NCBI GenBank assembly: GCA_021792815.1
Contig: JAJYTX010000084.1
Span: 1-9,090, forward strand
DNA: 9,090 nt
Reading direction: 5' to 3'
Origin: Pseudomonadota bacterium
GTDB taxonomy: Bacteria > Pseudomonadota > Gammaproteobacteria > Steroidobacterales > Steroidobacteraceae
The notes under the pieces were generated by a model that was given only the letters and a program-made list of their open reading frames with translations, did no database searches and was not told the DNA's origin. A program made the translations under genes and the position numbers. Position 1 is the stretch's first letter; the number at the start of each line of letters is the position of its first letter. Below are positions 1-7,096 of this stretch, piece by piece.

Positions 1-74
1 CGGAGCGCCTGCCGGGCGGGCCGGACCGGCAGATCACCTCGCTGACGGCGCTGCCGGCCCTGGTGGGGGCCTGA
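1..74 (+). CDS. C-terminal tail of an unidentified upstream gene (partial)
   Basis: The frame beginning at base 3 is open from the window edge to a TGA at 72-74 and encodes 23 residues ending in ITSLTALPALVGA. The tail is too short to show a domain and I do not recognise it. It is read as a gene end because it lies on the same strand just upstream of the operon, with about 90 bases between its stop and the likely start of the radical SAM gene. Another frame (phase 2) also stays open across this stretch, so even the coding assignment is tentative. Radical SAM/SPASM enzymes often follow their substrate-peptide gene, so a precursor peptide cannot be excluded, but nothing visible supports it. Confidence 0.35.
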   Translation, partial: ERLPGGPDRQITSLTALPALVGA

Positions 75-164
75 GAGGTTTCCGACGGTATCCTGAGGAA
101 CGCCGATCCTTTACCTTTGACGCCGAATGGGACTGCGGGCTCGGGCGGAAATCGTCACACACCG

Positions 165-1232
165 ATGGAATCCATTTACTTCGTGCTGTCCTGGGCATGC
201 CACCGCAGATGCCCCCATTGCTACGAACCGCGCTTCCGCCCGTATGTGCGCGGAGCGCTCGAGGCGCTGGTGCGCGAGGCGGCCGCGAACGTCCCGCGCA
301 TCATCGAGCACCTGCCCGAGTGCATGACCTATTTCGACCGCGAACAGCCCGCGTCCGACGGAAGCCTGCCCCGGCGGCGCGGTCGCATCATCCTCTCGGG
401 CGGTGAAGTGCTGATCGCGCCGATCCGCACCCGGGTGCTGTATCCGGCCATGGAGCGGATTCGGGCGCGCTATGCCGGCACCGGTGGCGTGGATCTCATC
501 GTCCAGACGACGGGCGACCTGCTGACGGACAGCCTCGTCGAGGAACTGCTGGCGAGCGGCGCCTCGACGATTTCGGTATCGGGAGTCGATGAGTTCCACT
601 CCGGCCTGCACACGCCCGCCCGGCGGCTCGCATTCACCGAGCGGCTGACGCGGCTGTTCGAAGCGCATGGCCTCAGACCCGCCGGCGCACCGATCGGTCC
701 CGGGGCGGGTCCAGAGGATTCATCGGGGCCCCGTTACCATTTTTTCGGCGCGACCCCGGATGCGTGGATCGGACGGCTCTGGCCGAGGGGGCGGGCCTGG
801 GAAAATAGCCTGTCGACGGCGACCCTTGCCGAGAACTTCTGCAACCGCTGGTCCGGTGGACTGAATTTTCTCGAGCATCGCTACAACGGCTCGGAAGTGT
901 CCATCGATCCGCACGGCAATGTCTTTCCGTGCTGCCTGAAGACCCGCCGGCCGATCGGCAGCCTGCTGGAGGACGATTTGATTTCGATTCTGGATTCCCT
1001 GGCGCAGGAACCGGCGTTTCAGGCCATCTCCACGGGCCATCCCGAGCGCATGGGACTCGCCTACGGATGGAGCGAGGAGCGATTCCTCGCCGAGTGCGGC
1101 ACCGTCACGCCCAAGGGAGAGCCCTATGCCAACCTGTGCATCGGCTGCGACCGCTTCCACGAGGCGGTGCTGGGACCGGTGATCGATGCGGCGCGCGCTC
1201 GGCGCGCTGCCGCCCGGGCCGGCGTGCCGTGA
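165..1232 (+). CDS. Radical SAM protein with SPASM/twitch-like C-terminal cysteines
   Basis: Probable cytoplasmic iron-sulfur enzyme of 355 residues. The radical SAM motif CX3CX2C is seen at Cys12, Cys16 and Cys19 (CHRRCPHCYE), which binds the [4Fe-4S] cluster that cleaves S-adenosylmethionine. The SAM-contacting GGE motif is at residues 79-81. The C-terminal part has Cys226, the segment GNVFPCC (Cys256, Cys257) followed by an IGSL motif, then Cys311, Cys325 and Cys328. This pattern resembles SPASM/twitch domains that hold auxiliary clusters, although the spacing is not a textbook match. The start chosen is ATG 165, which puts MESIYFVLSW just before the cluster motif. An in-frame TTG at 117 would add 16 low-complexity residues. 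Neither has a well-placed ribosome site: GGGCGGA at 143-149 is about 15 bases before the ATG, and TGAGGAA at 94-100 lies before the TTG. The stop overlaps the ynjB start by one base (TGATG). The substrate is unknown. It lacks the look of the arsenosugar enzyme ArsS, whose cluster motif and C-terminal domain differ. Confidence 0.88.
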   Translation: MESIYFVLSWACHRRCPHCYEPRFRPYVRGALEALVREAAANVPRIIEHLPECMTYFDREQPASDGSLPRRRGRIILSGGEVLIAPIRTRVLYPAMERIRARYAGTGGVDLIVQTTGDLLTDSLVEELLASGASTISVSGVDEFHSGLHTPARRLAFTERLTRLFEAHGLRPAGAPIGPGAGPEDSSGPRYHFFGATPDAWIGRLWPRGRAWENSLSTATLAENFCNRWSGGLNFLEHRYNGSEVSIDPHGNVFPCCLKTRRPIGSLLEDDLISILDSLAQEPAFQAISTGHPERMGLAYGWSEERFLAECGTVTPKGEPYANLCIGCDRFHEAVLGPVIDAARARRAAARAGVP

Positions 1233-2440
1233 TGCGCACCATCCCGGTGCGGGTCGCGGCCGCCGTGGTGGTGCTGGCCGCCATCGGCGCATCGCCTGCC
1301 GCTGGGGCTGCGACCACGTGGAGGTCCGTGTTGGCGCAGGCGCGCGGTCAGACGGTGTATTTTGACGCCTGGGCCGGTGATGAAAAGGTCAATGCCTTCA
1401 TCGCCTGGGTCGCACGGCAGGTCGCGGCCTGCTGTGGCATCACCCTGCGGCAGGTGCCGCTCGAGGACACCTCCGAGGCGGTGACGCAGGTGATGGCCGA
1501 GAAGGCGGCCGGTCAGAATACGCATGGGGCCATCGATCTCATCTGGATCAATGGGCCGAACTTTCAGGCGCTTAAGCGCCGGGCGCTGCTCTACGGGCCG
1601 TTCACCCAGCGGCTGCCGAACGAGGCGCTGGTGGACACCCGCGATCGATCGAACCGGTATGACTTTACCGTGCCGGTGGACGGCTACGAGTCGCCCTGGC
1701 GCAAGGCGCAGCTCGTGTTTCTCTACGACTCCGCGTACGTCAGGCATGTGCCCCGCGACATCCGGGCGTTCCCCGCCTGGGCCCGGCGCCATCCGGGCCG
1801 ATTCACATTCCCGCAGGTGCAGAACTTCCTCGGCGTCGCCTTCCTCGAGCAGGCCTTGTACGCGCTGACGCCGGATCCCGCGCTGCTGCAGCGTCCCGTC
1901 ACGGCCGTCGATTTCGCGAAAGCGACGGCACCCCTCTGGGCCTGGTACGATCAGTTGCGGCCGTATCTGTGGCGCCACGGCCGAGAATTCCCGGCCAGCG
2001 GACCGGCCGAGCGCGAACTGCTGGAGGATGGCGAGATCGACCTGATGCCGTCCTTCAACCCAGCCGAGGCCGCCGCGGACGTCGCAGCGGGGCTTCTGCC
2101 GAAGAGTGTCCGCACGTATGTTCTGGCGCACGGTACGATCGGCAACACGAGCTTCGTCGCGATTCCCTACAACTCGCCGCACAAGGCGGGCGCGATGGTG
2201 GTCGCCAACTTTCTGCTGTCGCCCGCGGCCCAGGTCCGTGCCGGGAACGTCCGCTACCTCGGCGGGCAGACGGTGCTCGATCTGGCGAAGCTGACTCCCG
2301 GCGAGCGTGCGCCGTTTATTGCCTTGCCCACGAGTCCGTGGATGCCGCCCGCTGCTGCGCTGCGGCACGTGCTCCCCGAGCCGCATCCCTCCTGGGCACG
2401 CCGTCTGGCGCAGGCCTGGGAGCGGCGCTATACGCCCTGA
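1232..2440 (+). CDS. ynjB: YnjB-type periplasmic solute-binding protein of an ABC transporter
   Basis: The 402-residue precursor would bind an unknown solute in the periplasm and deliver it to YnjC. The N-terminus is a clear signal peptide: Arg2 and Arg7, a hydrophobic core from about residue 8 to 18, and a probable signal peptidase I site after AGA (residues 24-26). There is no lipobox cysteine. YnjB-family hallmarks follow: EKAAGQN (90-96), DLIWINGPNF (102-111), LYGPF (120-124) and GYESPW (151-156), then the C-terminal lobe. Length is close to that of E. coli YnjB (about 390 residues). ATG 1232 is used because it overlaps the upstream stop and begins exactly at the signal peptide; the same frame is open back to 929, but that part lies inside the radical SAM gene in another phase. 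The only two cysteines are adjacent, Cys67-Cys68, in the mature domain. The family is related to thiamine, iron and polyamine binding proteins, but its ligand is not established. Confidence 0.93.
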   Translation: MRTIPVRVAAAVVVLAAIGASPAAGAATTWRSVLAQARGQTVYFDAWAGDEKVNAFIAWVARQVAACCGITLRQVPLEDTSEAVTQVMAEKAAGQNTHGAIDLIWINGPNFQALKRRALLYGPFTQRLPNEALVDTRDRSNRYDFTVPVDGYESPWRKAQLVFLYDSAYVRHVPRDIRAFPAWARRHPGRFTFPQVQNFLGVAFLEQALYALTPDPALLQRPVTAVDFAKATAPLWAWYDQLRPYLWRHGREFPASGPAERELLEDGEIDLMPSFNPAEAAADVAAGLLPKSVRTYVLAHGTIGNTSFVAIPYNSPHKAGAMVVANFLLSPAAQVRAGNVRYLGGQTVLDLAKLTPGERAPFIALPTSPWMPPAAALRHVLPEPHPSWARRLAQAWERRYTP

Positions 2441-4185
2441 TGCGCGGCGCGACACTCGAGACACCCTCTGCCTCCGCGCCGCCTCTGGCGCATTCGCCAC
2501 CGTGGCTGCGCCAGGCGCCGCGAGTCACGCTGGCTTTGTTTCTCGTGCCCATCGCGGCGGGGCTGCTCGGCACCGCGCTTCCCGCCTTCGGCTGGTTGCC
2601 GGCGATCGGCGGCCGAAGCCTGAGCCTCGTGCCGTGGAAGACGCTCTTTTCCCAGCCTGGGATCGCAGAGGCCATCGGCCTCACGCTCGTGACCGGACTC
2701 GTTTCGACCCTCGTGTCGGTCATCCTGGTCTTCGGCTTCTGCGCGTTCGTGCATGGGCGGCCGCCGGGACGGGCGGGCCGCGCCGTGATGGCGCCGATTC
2801 TGGCCGCGCCGCACGCCGCGGTGGCCATCGGCGTCGGCTTTCTGATCGCCCCGAGCGGCTGGATCGTGCGGTTGCTCTCGCCCTGGCTGACCGGCTGGCA
2901 TCAGCCGCCCGATGTCGCCACCGTACAGGATCCGTATGGCATCGCGCTCACCCTCGGGCTGCTGGTGAAAGAGGTGCCGTACCTGCTGTTGATGACGATC
3001 ACCGCGCTCGGGCAGGTGCCCGCGGCGCGTCAGGTTGAAGCGGCGGCCGCGCTCGGCTATGGACGCACGGTCGCGTGGCTGAAGCTGCTCCTGCCGCAGG
3101 TGTATCGGCGCGTTCGTCTGCCGATCTATGCCGTGCTCGCCTACGCACTGTCGGTGGTGGACATGGCGCTGATCCTCGGCCCGGGCAATCCACCGACACT
3201 CAGCGTGCTGGCGCTGCGCTGGTTCACGGCTCCCGACATCCGCATGTATTTCCCTGCCGCCGCCGCGGCTCTGCTGCAACTGGCTCTGGTGCTGGGGAGC
3301 ATCGTGCTGTGGCGCGCGGGCGAGGGCATGGTGGCGCATCTTGGCCGTCGATGGATCGCTCAGGGCGCTCGAGGCACACGCCTCGAGCTGCTTGCCGGAC
3401 TCAGCACCGCCGCCGTGGCCGGGCTCATGGGCCTCGGGGTGGCGTCGCTCGCTGATCTGGCGGTCTGGTCCTTTGCGGCGGGATGGCGTTTTCCGGACGT
3501 GCTGCCGGCCCACTGGAGCGCTCGCGCGTGGACCGGACAATTCGGTCCGATTGCCTGGCCTCTCGAGACCACGCTGGTCGTGGCCATGCTGGCGAGCGGG
3601 CTGTCGCTGCTGCTCGTTCTGGCGTGTCTGGAGCACGAACAACGGCGCGGCGCGGCGGCAACCTCGCGGGCACTGTGGCTGCTGTATGTCCCGCTGCTCG
3701 TGCCGCAGATCGCGTTTCTGTTCGGACTGCAGGTGCTGCTTACGGCCTTTCACCTCGACGGCTCGCTCATTGCCGTGATCTGGTCACATCTTCTGTTCGT
3801 GCTGCCCTATGTCTTTCTGTCTCTCGCCGACTCGTGGCGAGCGCTCGACACCCGTTACGCGCGCACCGCGCTCAGTCTCGGCGCCCGGCCGCGGCGCGTG
3901 TTTCTCAGGATCAGGTTGCCCCTGTTGCTGCGCCCGGTGCTGATCGCCGCGGCGGTGGGGGTGGCCGTGAGTGTCGATCAGTACCTGCCGACGATATTCG
4001 CGGGAGCCGGCCGCGTCGTGACGCTGACCACAGAGGCGGTGACCCTCGCAAGCGGTGGCGATCGCAGGGTGAGCGCGGTCTTCGGACTGCTGCAGGCGCT
4101 CATTCCGCTCGCGTTCTACGGGATCGCCCTCGGCGTGTCGGGTCGGGACCGATTCCGCCGGCAGGCCTCCCGGGGACGGTCGTGA
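2440..4185 (+). CDS. ynjC: YnjC-type fused two-domain ABC transporter permease
   Basis: Inner-membrane protein of 581 residues that would form the whole transmembrane channel of the YnjBCD importer in one chain. Two permease halves (BPD_transp_1 type) are visible, each with about six hydrophobic segments. The first half carries the ATPase-contacting EAA loop at residues 200-208 (EAAAALGYG) followed by LLLPQV. The second half has the matching loop around 475-482 (RTALSLGA) followed by RIRLPLLL, with Arg replacing the usual first Glu. About 27 polar residues precede the first membrane segment, and a linker rich in Arg and Gly around 290-310 joins the halves. E. coli YnjC is somewhat shorter (about 510 residues), and the excess seems to lie in the N-terminus and loops. 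The start ATG shares its A with the ynjB stop (TGATG), with a purine-rich GGGAGCGG about 14 bases upstream. The gene end overlaps ynjD by four bases. Confidence 0.93.
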   Translation: MRGATLETPSASAPPLAHSPPWLRQAPRVTLALFLVPIAAGLLGTALPAFGWLPAIGGRSLSLVPWKTLFSQPGIAEAIGLTLVTGLVSTLVSVILVFGFCAFVHGRPPGRAGRAVMAPILAAPHAAVAIGVGFLIAPSGWIVRLLSPWLTGWHQPPDVATVQDPYGIALTLGLLVKEVPYLLLMTITALGQVPAARQVEAAAALGYGRTVAWLKLLLPQVYRRVRLPIYAVLAYALSVVDMALILGPGNPPTLSVLALRWFTAPDIRMYFPAAAAALLQLALVLGSIVLWRAGEGMVAHLGRRWIAQGARGTRLELLAGLSTAAVAGLMGLGVASLADLAVWSFAAGWRFPDVLPAHWSARAWTGQFGPIAWPLETTLVVAMLASGLSLLLVLACLEHEQRRGAAATSRALWLLYVPLLVPQIAFLFGLQVLLTAFHLDGSLIAVIWSHLLFVLPYVFLSLADSWRALDTRYARTALSLGARPRRVFLRIRLPLLLRPVLIAAAVGVAVSVDQYLPTIFAGAGRVVTLTTEAVTLASGGDRRVSAVFGLLQALIPLAFYGIALGVSGRDRFRRQASRGRS

Positions 4186-4937
4186 GCGGTCCGCTGCGTC
4201 TCGAGGACGTGTCGATCGCCCTCGAAGGCCGGGTGCTGATTCCGGCCCTGAACGTCGTGGTGAGGCCGGGCGAGGTCCTGACTCTGATGGGCCCGAGCGG
4301 CTCGGGCAAGTCTACCCTGCTCGCCGTCCTCGGCGGCACCGCCGCTGCGGTGTTCGATGTCGCGGGCCGGGTCTGGATCGGTGAGCGGGAGGTGACGGGG
4401 CTGCCGCCCGAGCGCCGACGCATCGGGATCCTGTTCCAGGACGATCTGCTCTTTCCCCATCTGACGGTGGGGGAGAACCTGGCGTTCGGACTCGCGCCGT
4501 CGGTGCGGGGTCGCAAGGCGCGCGCGGTGCGGATCGATGCTGCCCTGCGTGAGGCGGGCCTTGCCGGGTTTGCCCGGCGGGATCCGGGCACGCTCTCCGG
4601 CGGGCAGCGTGCCCGCGTGGCGCTGCTGCGGCTGCTGCTGGCCGACCCGCAGGTACTGCTGCTCGATGAGCCCTTCAATAAGCTGGACGCCGCGCTGCGT
4701 GCGGAGTTCCGCCGTTTCGTGTTCGAGCATGCGAGGGCAGCCGGTCTGCCGGTGTTGCTGGTGACGCATGATGCGGCGGATGCCGAGGCCGCCCAGGGAC
4801 CGCTGCTGGAGCTCAGGCAGGCTGCCGATGGCAGGCCTGTCTTCCACGGGTCGTCTGGGACTCGCACGGCGCAGAGGAGTGCTCCGGCGGACCCGGGGAC
4901 GGCCGGGCCGCCACTTGCGGACGGGGTTGGGTCATGA
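4182..4937 (+). CDS. ynjD: YnjD-type ABC transporter ATP-binding protein
   Basis: Cytoplasmic ATPase of 251 residues that would power the YnjBC importer. All ABC motifs are present and intact: Walker A GPSGSGKST (37-45), Q-loop FQDDLLFPHLTVGEN (85-99, Gln86), signature LSGGQ (138-142), Walker B VLLLDEP (158-164, with the catalytic Glu163) and the H-loop histidine in VTHD (His196). The Q-loop sequence and the FNKLD D-loop region fit the YnjD family well. The start is GTG 4182, overlapping the ynjC stop in a GTGA tetranucleotide, with GGGGAC (4172-4177) correctly spaced upstream; no ATG gives a complete first strand. The final 45 or so residues after the H-loop are Gly/Ala/Pro-rich and extend the protein beyond the approximately 217 residues of E. 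coli YnjD, without a recognisable regulatory domain. It ends in an ATGA overlap with the flavoprotein gene. Confidence 0.94.
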   Translation: MSGPLRLEDVSIALEGRVLIPALNVVVRPGEVLTLMGPSGSGKSTLLAVLGGTAAAVFDVAGRVWIGEREVTGLPPERRRIGILFQDDLLFPHLTVGENLAFGLAPSVRGRKARAVRIDAALREAGLAGFARRDPGTLSGGQRARVALLRLLLADPQVLLLDEPFNKLDAALRAEFRRFVFEHARAAGLPVLLVTHDAADAEAAQGPLLELRQAADGRPVFHGSSGTRTAQRSAPADPGTAGPPLADGVGS

Positions 4938-6352
4938 CGAGTGCACTCGAGTGTGATCTGTGCGTCATCGGCGCCGGCTCGGCCGGGCTGTCCGTGGCAG
5001 TGGGCGCCGCGCAGCTCGGGGCTCGCACCGTCCTGTTCGAGAGGGGCGAGATGGGCGGGGAGTGTCTCAACTATGGCTGTGTGCCGTCGAAAGCGCTCCT
5101 TGCCGCGGCCCATACCGCGCAGACGATCGCGGACGCAGGCCGGTTCGGCATACACGCGGGATCGCCGCAGGTCGATTTTCCCGCGGTCATGACGCACGTG
5201 CGCGAGGTGATCGCGCAGATCGCGCCGCATGATTCCGCCGAGCGTCTCGAGAAGCTGGGCGTGCGCGTCATTCGGGCGGCCGCCGCGTTCACCGGCCGCG
5301 ACGCGCTCAGCGGCGGCGGCGTTCGTGTTCGAGCCCGGCGATTCGTCATCGCCACGGGTTCCTCGGCCCGCCTGCCGCCCATCCCGGGCATCGAAGCCGT
5401 TCCCGTCCTGACCAATGAAACACTCTTCTCGTTGAACGAGCGTCCCGGCCACCTGCTCATCGTCGGTGGGGGACCCATCGGTGTGGAAATGGCGCAAGCC
5501 TTCCGCCGCCTCGGCAGCGCGGTGACGCTGTTCCAGCGCGGTCGATTGCTGCCGCACGATGAGCCGGAACTGGTCGGGATGCTGCGCGAGCGACTTGCCG
5601 CAGCGGGCATCGCCGTGCACGAAGGCGCGCAGATTTCCCGGATCGCGCCTTGCGCAGGCGGGATCGTCGTGAGGGCTGCAGAGAATATCGAGGCGGCCGG
5701 ATCACATCTGCTGGTGGCGGCCGGTCGTCAGCCACGGGTCGCGGGACTGGCGCTCGAGCGCGCCGGCGTCGCGTATGCGCCCCACGGCATCAGGGTCGAT
5801 GCGCGGCTGCGCACCAGCAATCGGCGCATCTACGCGTTGGGGGATGTCATCGGTCGGCCGCAATTCACCCACACGGCCGGATACCAGGCCGGGGTCCTGA
5901 TCCGCAATGCGCTGTTCCGGCTGCCGGCAAAGGTCGATTACCGTGCGTTGCCGTGGGTGACGTATACCGACCCTGAGCTGGCGCAGGTCGGACTCACCGA
6001 ACGGCAGGCCCGCGAGCGCTTCGGCCCGGCCGTGCGGGTGGTGGAGGTGGACCTCGCGGACAACGACCGCGCCCGGGCCGAGCGGCAAACGACCGGTCGC
6101 ATCAAGGTGGTGACCGACAGGCGAGGGACCCTGCTCGGGGCAGGCATTCTCGGCCCACAGGCCGGGGAACTCATCCCGCTGTGGGGACTCGCCATCACGC
6201 GCAGGCTGAGGCTGAGTGCGCTGACGGGAGTCATCTTTCCGTATCCGACGCTCGCAGAGATTTCGAAGGCGGCCGCGAGCGCCTTCTACGCCCCGAAGCT
6301 CTTCAGCCCCGCTCCCCGGCGCCTGGTCCGGCTGCTGCGCTCGCTCGCCTGA
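4934..6352 (+). CDS. FAD-dependent pyridine nucleotide-disulfide oxidoreductase, mercuric reductase-like
   Basis: Soluble flavoprotein of 472 residues in the class I pyridine nucleotide-disulfide reductase family (dihydrolipoamide dehydrogenase, glutathione reductase, MerA). The FAD-binding GAGSAG is at residues 13-18, the redox-active disulfide is Cys44/Cys49 in GGECLNYGCVPSK, the NAD(P)-binding fold has VGGGPIGVE around 177-185, and the second FAD motif YALGDV is near 303. The dimerisation domain ends with FPYPTLAE (435-442), where Tyr437 stands in the position of the His of lipoamide dehydrogenase HPT-x-x-E motifs. MerA also has Tyr here, but this protein lacks the MerA N-terminal metal-binding domain and the C-terminal vicinal cysteines, so mercury reduction is not supported. 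It resembles an uncharacterised group often found beside TVP38/DedA membrane proteins; none is seen here. It overlaps ynjD by four bases (ATGA) and is followed six bases later by the glycosyltransferase, implying a shared pathway. Its physiological substrate is unknown. Confidence 0.9.
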   Translation: MTSALECDLCVIGAGSAGLSVAVGAAQLGARTVLFERGEMGGECLNYGCVPSKALLAAAHTAQTIADAGRFGIHAGSPQVDFPAVMTHVREVIAQIAPHDSAERLEKLGVRVIRAAAAFTGRDALSGGGVRVRARRFVIATGSSARLPPIPGIEAVPVLTNETLFSLNERPGHLLIVGGGPIGVEMAQAFRRLGSAVTLFQRGRLLPHDEPELVGMLRERLAAAGIAVHEGAQISRIAPCAGGIVVRAAENIEAAGSHLLVAAGRQPRVAGLALERAGVAYAPHGIRVDARLRTSNRRIYALGDVIGRPQFTHTAGYQAGVLIRNALFRLPAKVDYRALPWVTYTDPELAQVGLTERQARERFGPAVRVVEVDLADNDRARAERQTTGRIKVVTDRRGTLLGAGILGPQAGELIPLWGLAITRRLRLSALTGVIFPYPTLAEISKAAASAFYAPKLFSPAPRRLVRLLRSLA

Positions 6353-6358
6353 TCGGTC

Positions 6359-7054
6359 ATGGGGTCCGATCCCAGCGCCGGCGTGCCCGATGTTTCGGTC
6401 ATCATTCCGACGCGCAATGCGGCGCGCCATCTGCCGGCGACACTGGCGGCATGCCGCGGCGTGCGCGAAACCGTCGTCGTCGATGCGGGTTCGGCTGACG
6501 GCACCGCCGCGGTCGCGCGCGAAGCGGGGGCGCGGCTCATTGCGTCGGGACCCGGGCGTGGCATTCAACTGCGCGCGGGTGCGGCAGCCGCCGTGGGCGA
6601 GTGGCTGCTGTTTCTGCACGCAGACACGGTACTCAGCCGGGAGTGGCTCGGTGCCGCCCGCGAGTTCATGGCGAGTCCTGCCCATCGGCGCTGTGCCGCG
6701 ACATTCCGCTTCGGCCTCGATGACGAGAGTCCCGCGGCCCGCCGGCTCGAGCGGCAGGTGGCCTGGCGCGTGCGCCACCTGGGTCTGGCGTATGGCGACC
6801 AGGGACTGCTCATTCATCGTGAGCTGTATGCGGCGCTCGGCGGCTTCCAGCCGTGGCCGCTGATGGAAGATGTCGATCTCGTGCGCCGCATCGGACGCCG
6901 GCGGCTGATGGTGCTCGGCGCTGTCGCGAACACTTCGGCCGAGCGGTGGCGCCGCGACGGCTGGCGGCGCCGCAGCGCGCGAAATCTCGGTTGCCTCGCG
7001 CTGTATTTTCTCGGCGTGCCGCCGCGGCTCATCGCCAGACTCTACGACCGATGA
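6359..7054 (+). CDS. TIGR04283-type family 2 (GT-A) glycosyltransferase
   Basis: Cytoplasmic nucleotide-sugar-dependent transferase of 231 residues. The GT-A fold is indicated by SVIIPTRN (13-20), VVVDAGSADGT (39-49), the metal/nucleotide-binding HADT (87-90), YGDQG (145-149), GGF (161-163) and the catalytic-base region MEDVDL (169-174). The motif set GRGIQLRAGA (66-75), the YGDQG box and a C-terminal segment with YFLGVPPRLIARLY are typical of TIGR04283, first described as an rSAM/selenodomain-associated transferase and now commonly labelled an arsenosugar biosynthesis glycosyltransferase. Its size is normal for the family. It lacks a transmembrane anchor. ATG 6359 lies six bases after the flavoprotein stop without a clear ribosome site, so translation probably depends on coupling. 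The usual companion, the TIGR04282 transferase, is not in the window. The acceptor is unknown; the arsenosugar role is a family label, not something the sequence proves. Confidence 0.9.
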   Translation: MGSDPSAGVPDVSVIIPTRNAARHLPATLAACRGVRETVVVDAGSADGTAAVAREAGARLIASGPGRGIQLRAGAAAAVGEWLLFLHADTVLSREWLGAAREFMASPAHRRCAATFRFGLDDESPAARRLERQVAWRVRHLGLAYGDQGLLIHRELYAALGGFQPWPLMEDVDLVRRIGRRRLMVLGAVANTSAERWRRDGWRRRSARNLGCLALYFLGVPPRLIARLYDR

Positions 7055-7058
7055 GCGC

Positions 7059-7073
7059 CGGTGCTCGTCACCG
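7059..7073. terminator. Small GC-rich hairpin between convergent genes
   Basis: CGGTG and CACCG form a perfect 5-bp inverted repeat around a 5-base loop, five bases after the glycosyltransferase stop and within the 42-base gap between the converging genes. No T-run follows on either strand, so this is at best a weak or bidirectional terminator. It may be chance in such GC-rich DNA. Confidence 0.2.
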
Positions 7074-7096
7074 TGTGGTTGCTGCGCGCGTCCTGC

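Noticed and set aside
61..152. Fragments resembling a TPP riboswitch: CTGAGA at 71-76 and a CTTTGACGCCGA stretch at 115-126 ahead of a GGGC-rich segment.
   Set aside because: The CTGAGA overlaps the stop of the upstream reading frame, the second part fails at several invariant positions of the thi-box (no GAACCTGAT, no GGATAATGCC-like core), and the expected closing helices do not pair. A covariance-model search would settle it; no hit is expected.
929..2440. A 503-codon frame suggesting a YnjB with a 100-residue N-terminal extension.
   Set aside because: The extra part overlaps the radical SAM C-terminus in another phase, and a signal peptide begins exactly at ATG 1232.
1124..2500. Long minus-strand open frame opposite ynjB (458 codons).
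   Set aside because: Its product is Arg/Gly/His-rich without motifs, while the plus-strand frame gives a signal peptide and clear YnjB motifs. Such antisense openness is expected from high third-position GC.
2428..3753. Long minus-strand open frame opposite ynjC (441 codons).
   Set aside because: It is a low-complexity, Gln/Arg-rich translation with no recognisable domain; the plus strand encodes an unambiguous permease.
4100..5620. Long minus-strand open frame opposite ynjD and the flavoprotein gene (506 codons).
   Set aside because: It spans two well-supported plus-strand genes with all catalytic motifs and itself shows Ser/Arg/Ala-rich non-protein-like composition.
4934..6352. Annotation of the flavoprotein as mercuric reductase MerA.
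   Set aside because: It has no heavy-metal-associated domain, no C-terminal cysteine pair, and no merR/merT/merP neighbours in the window.
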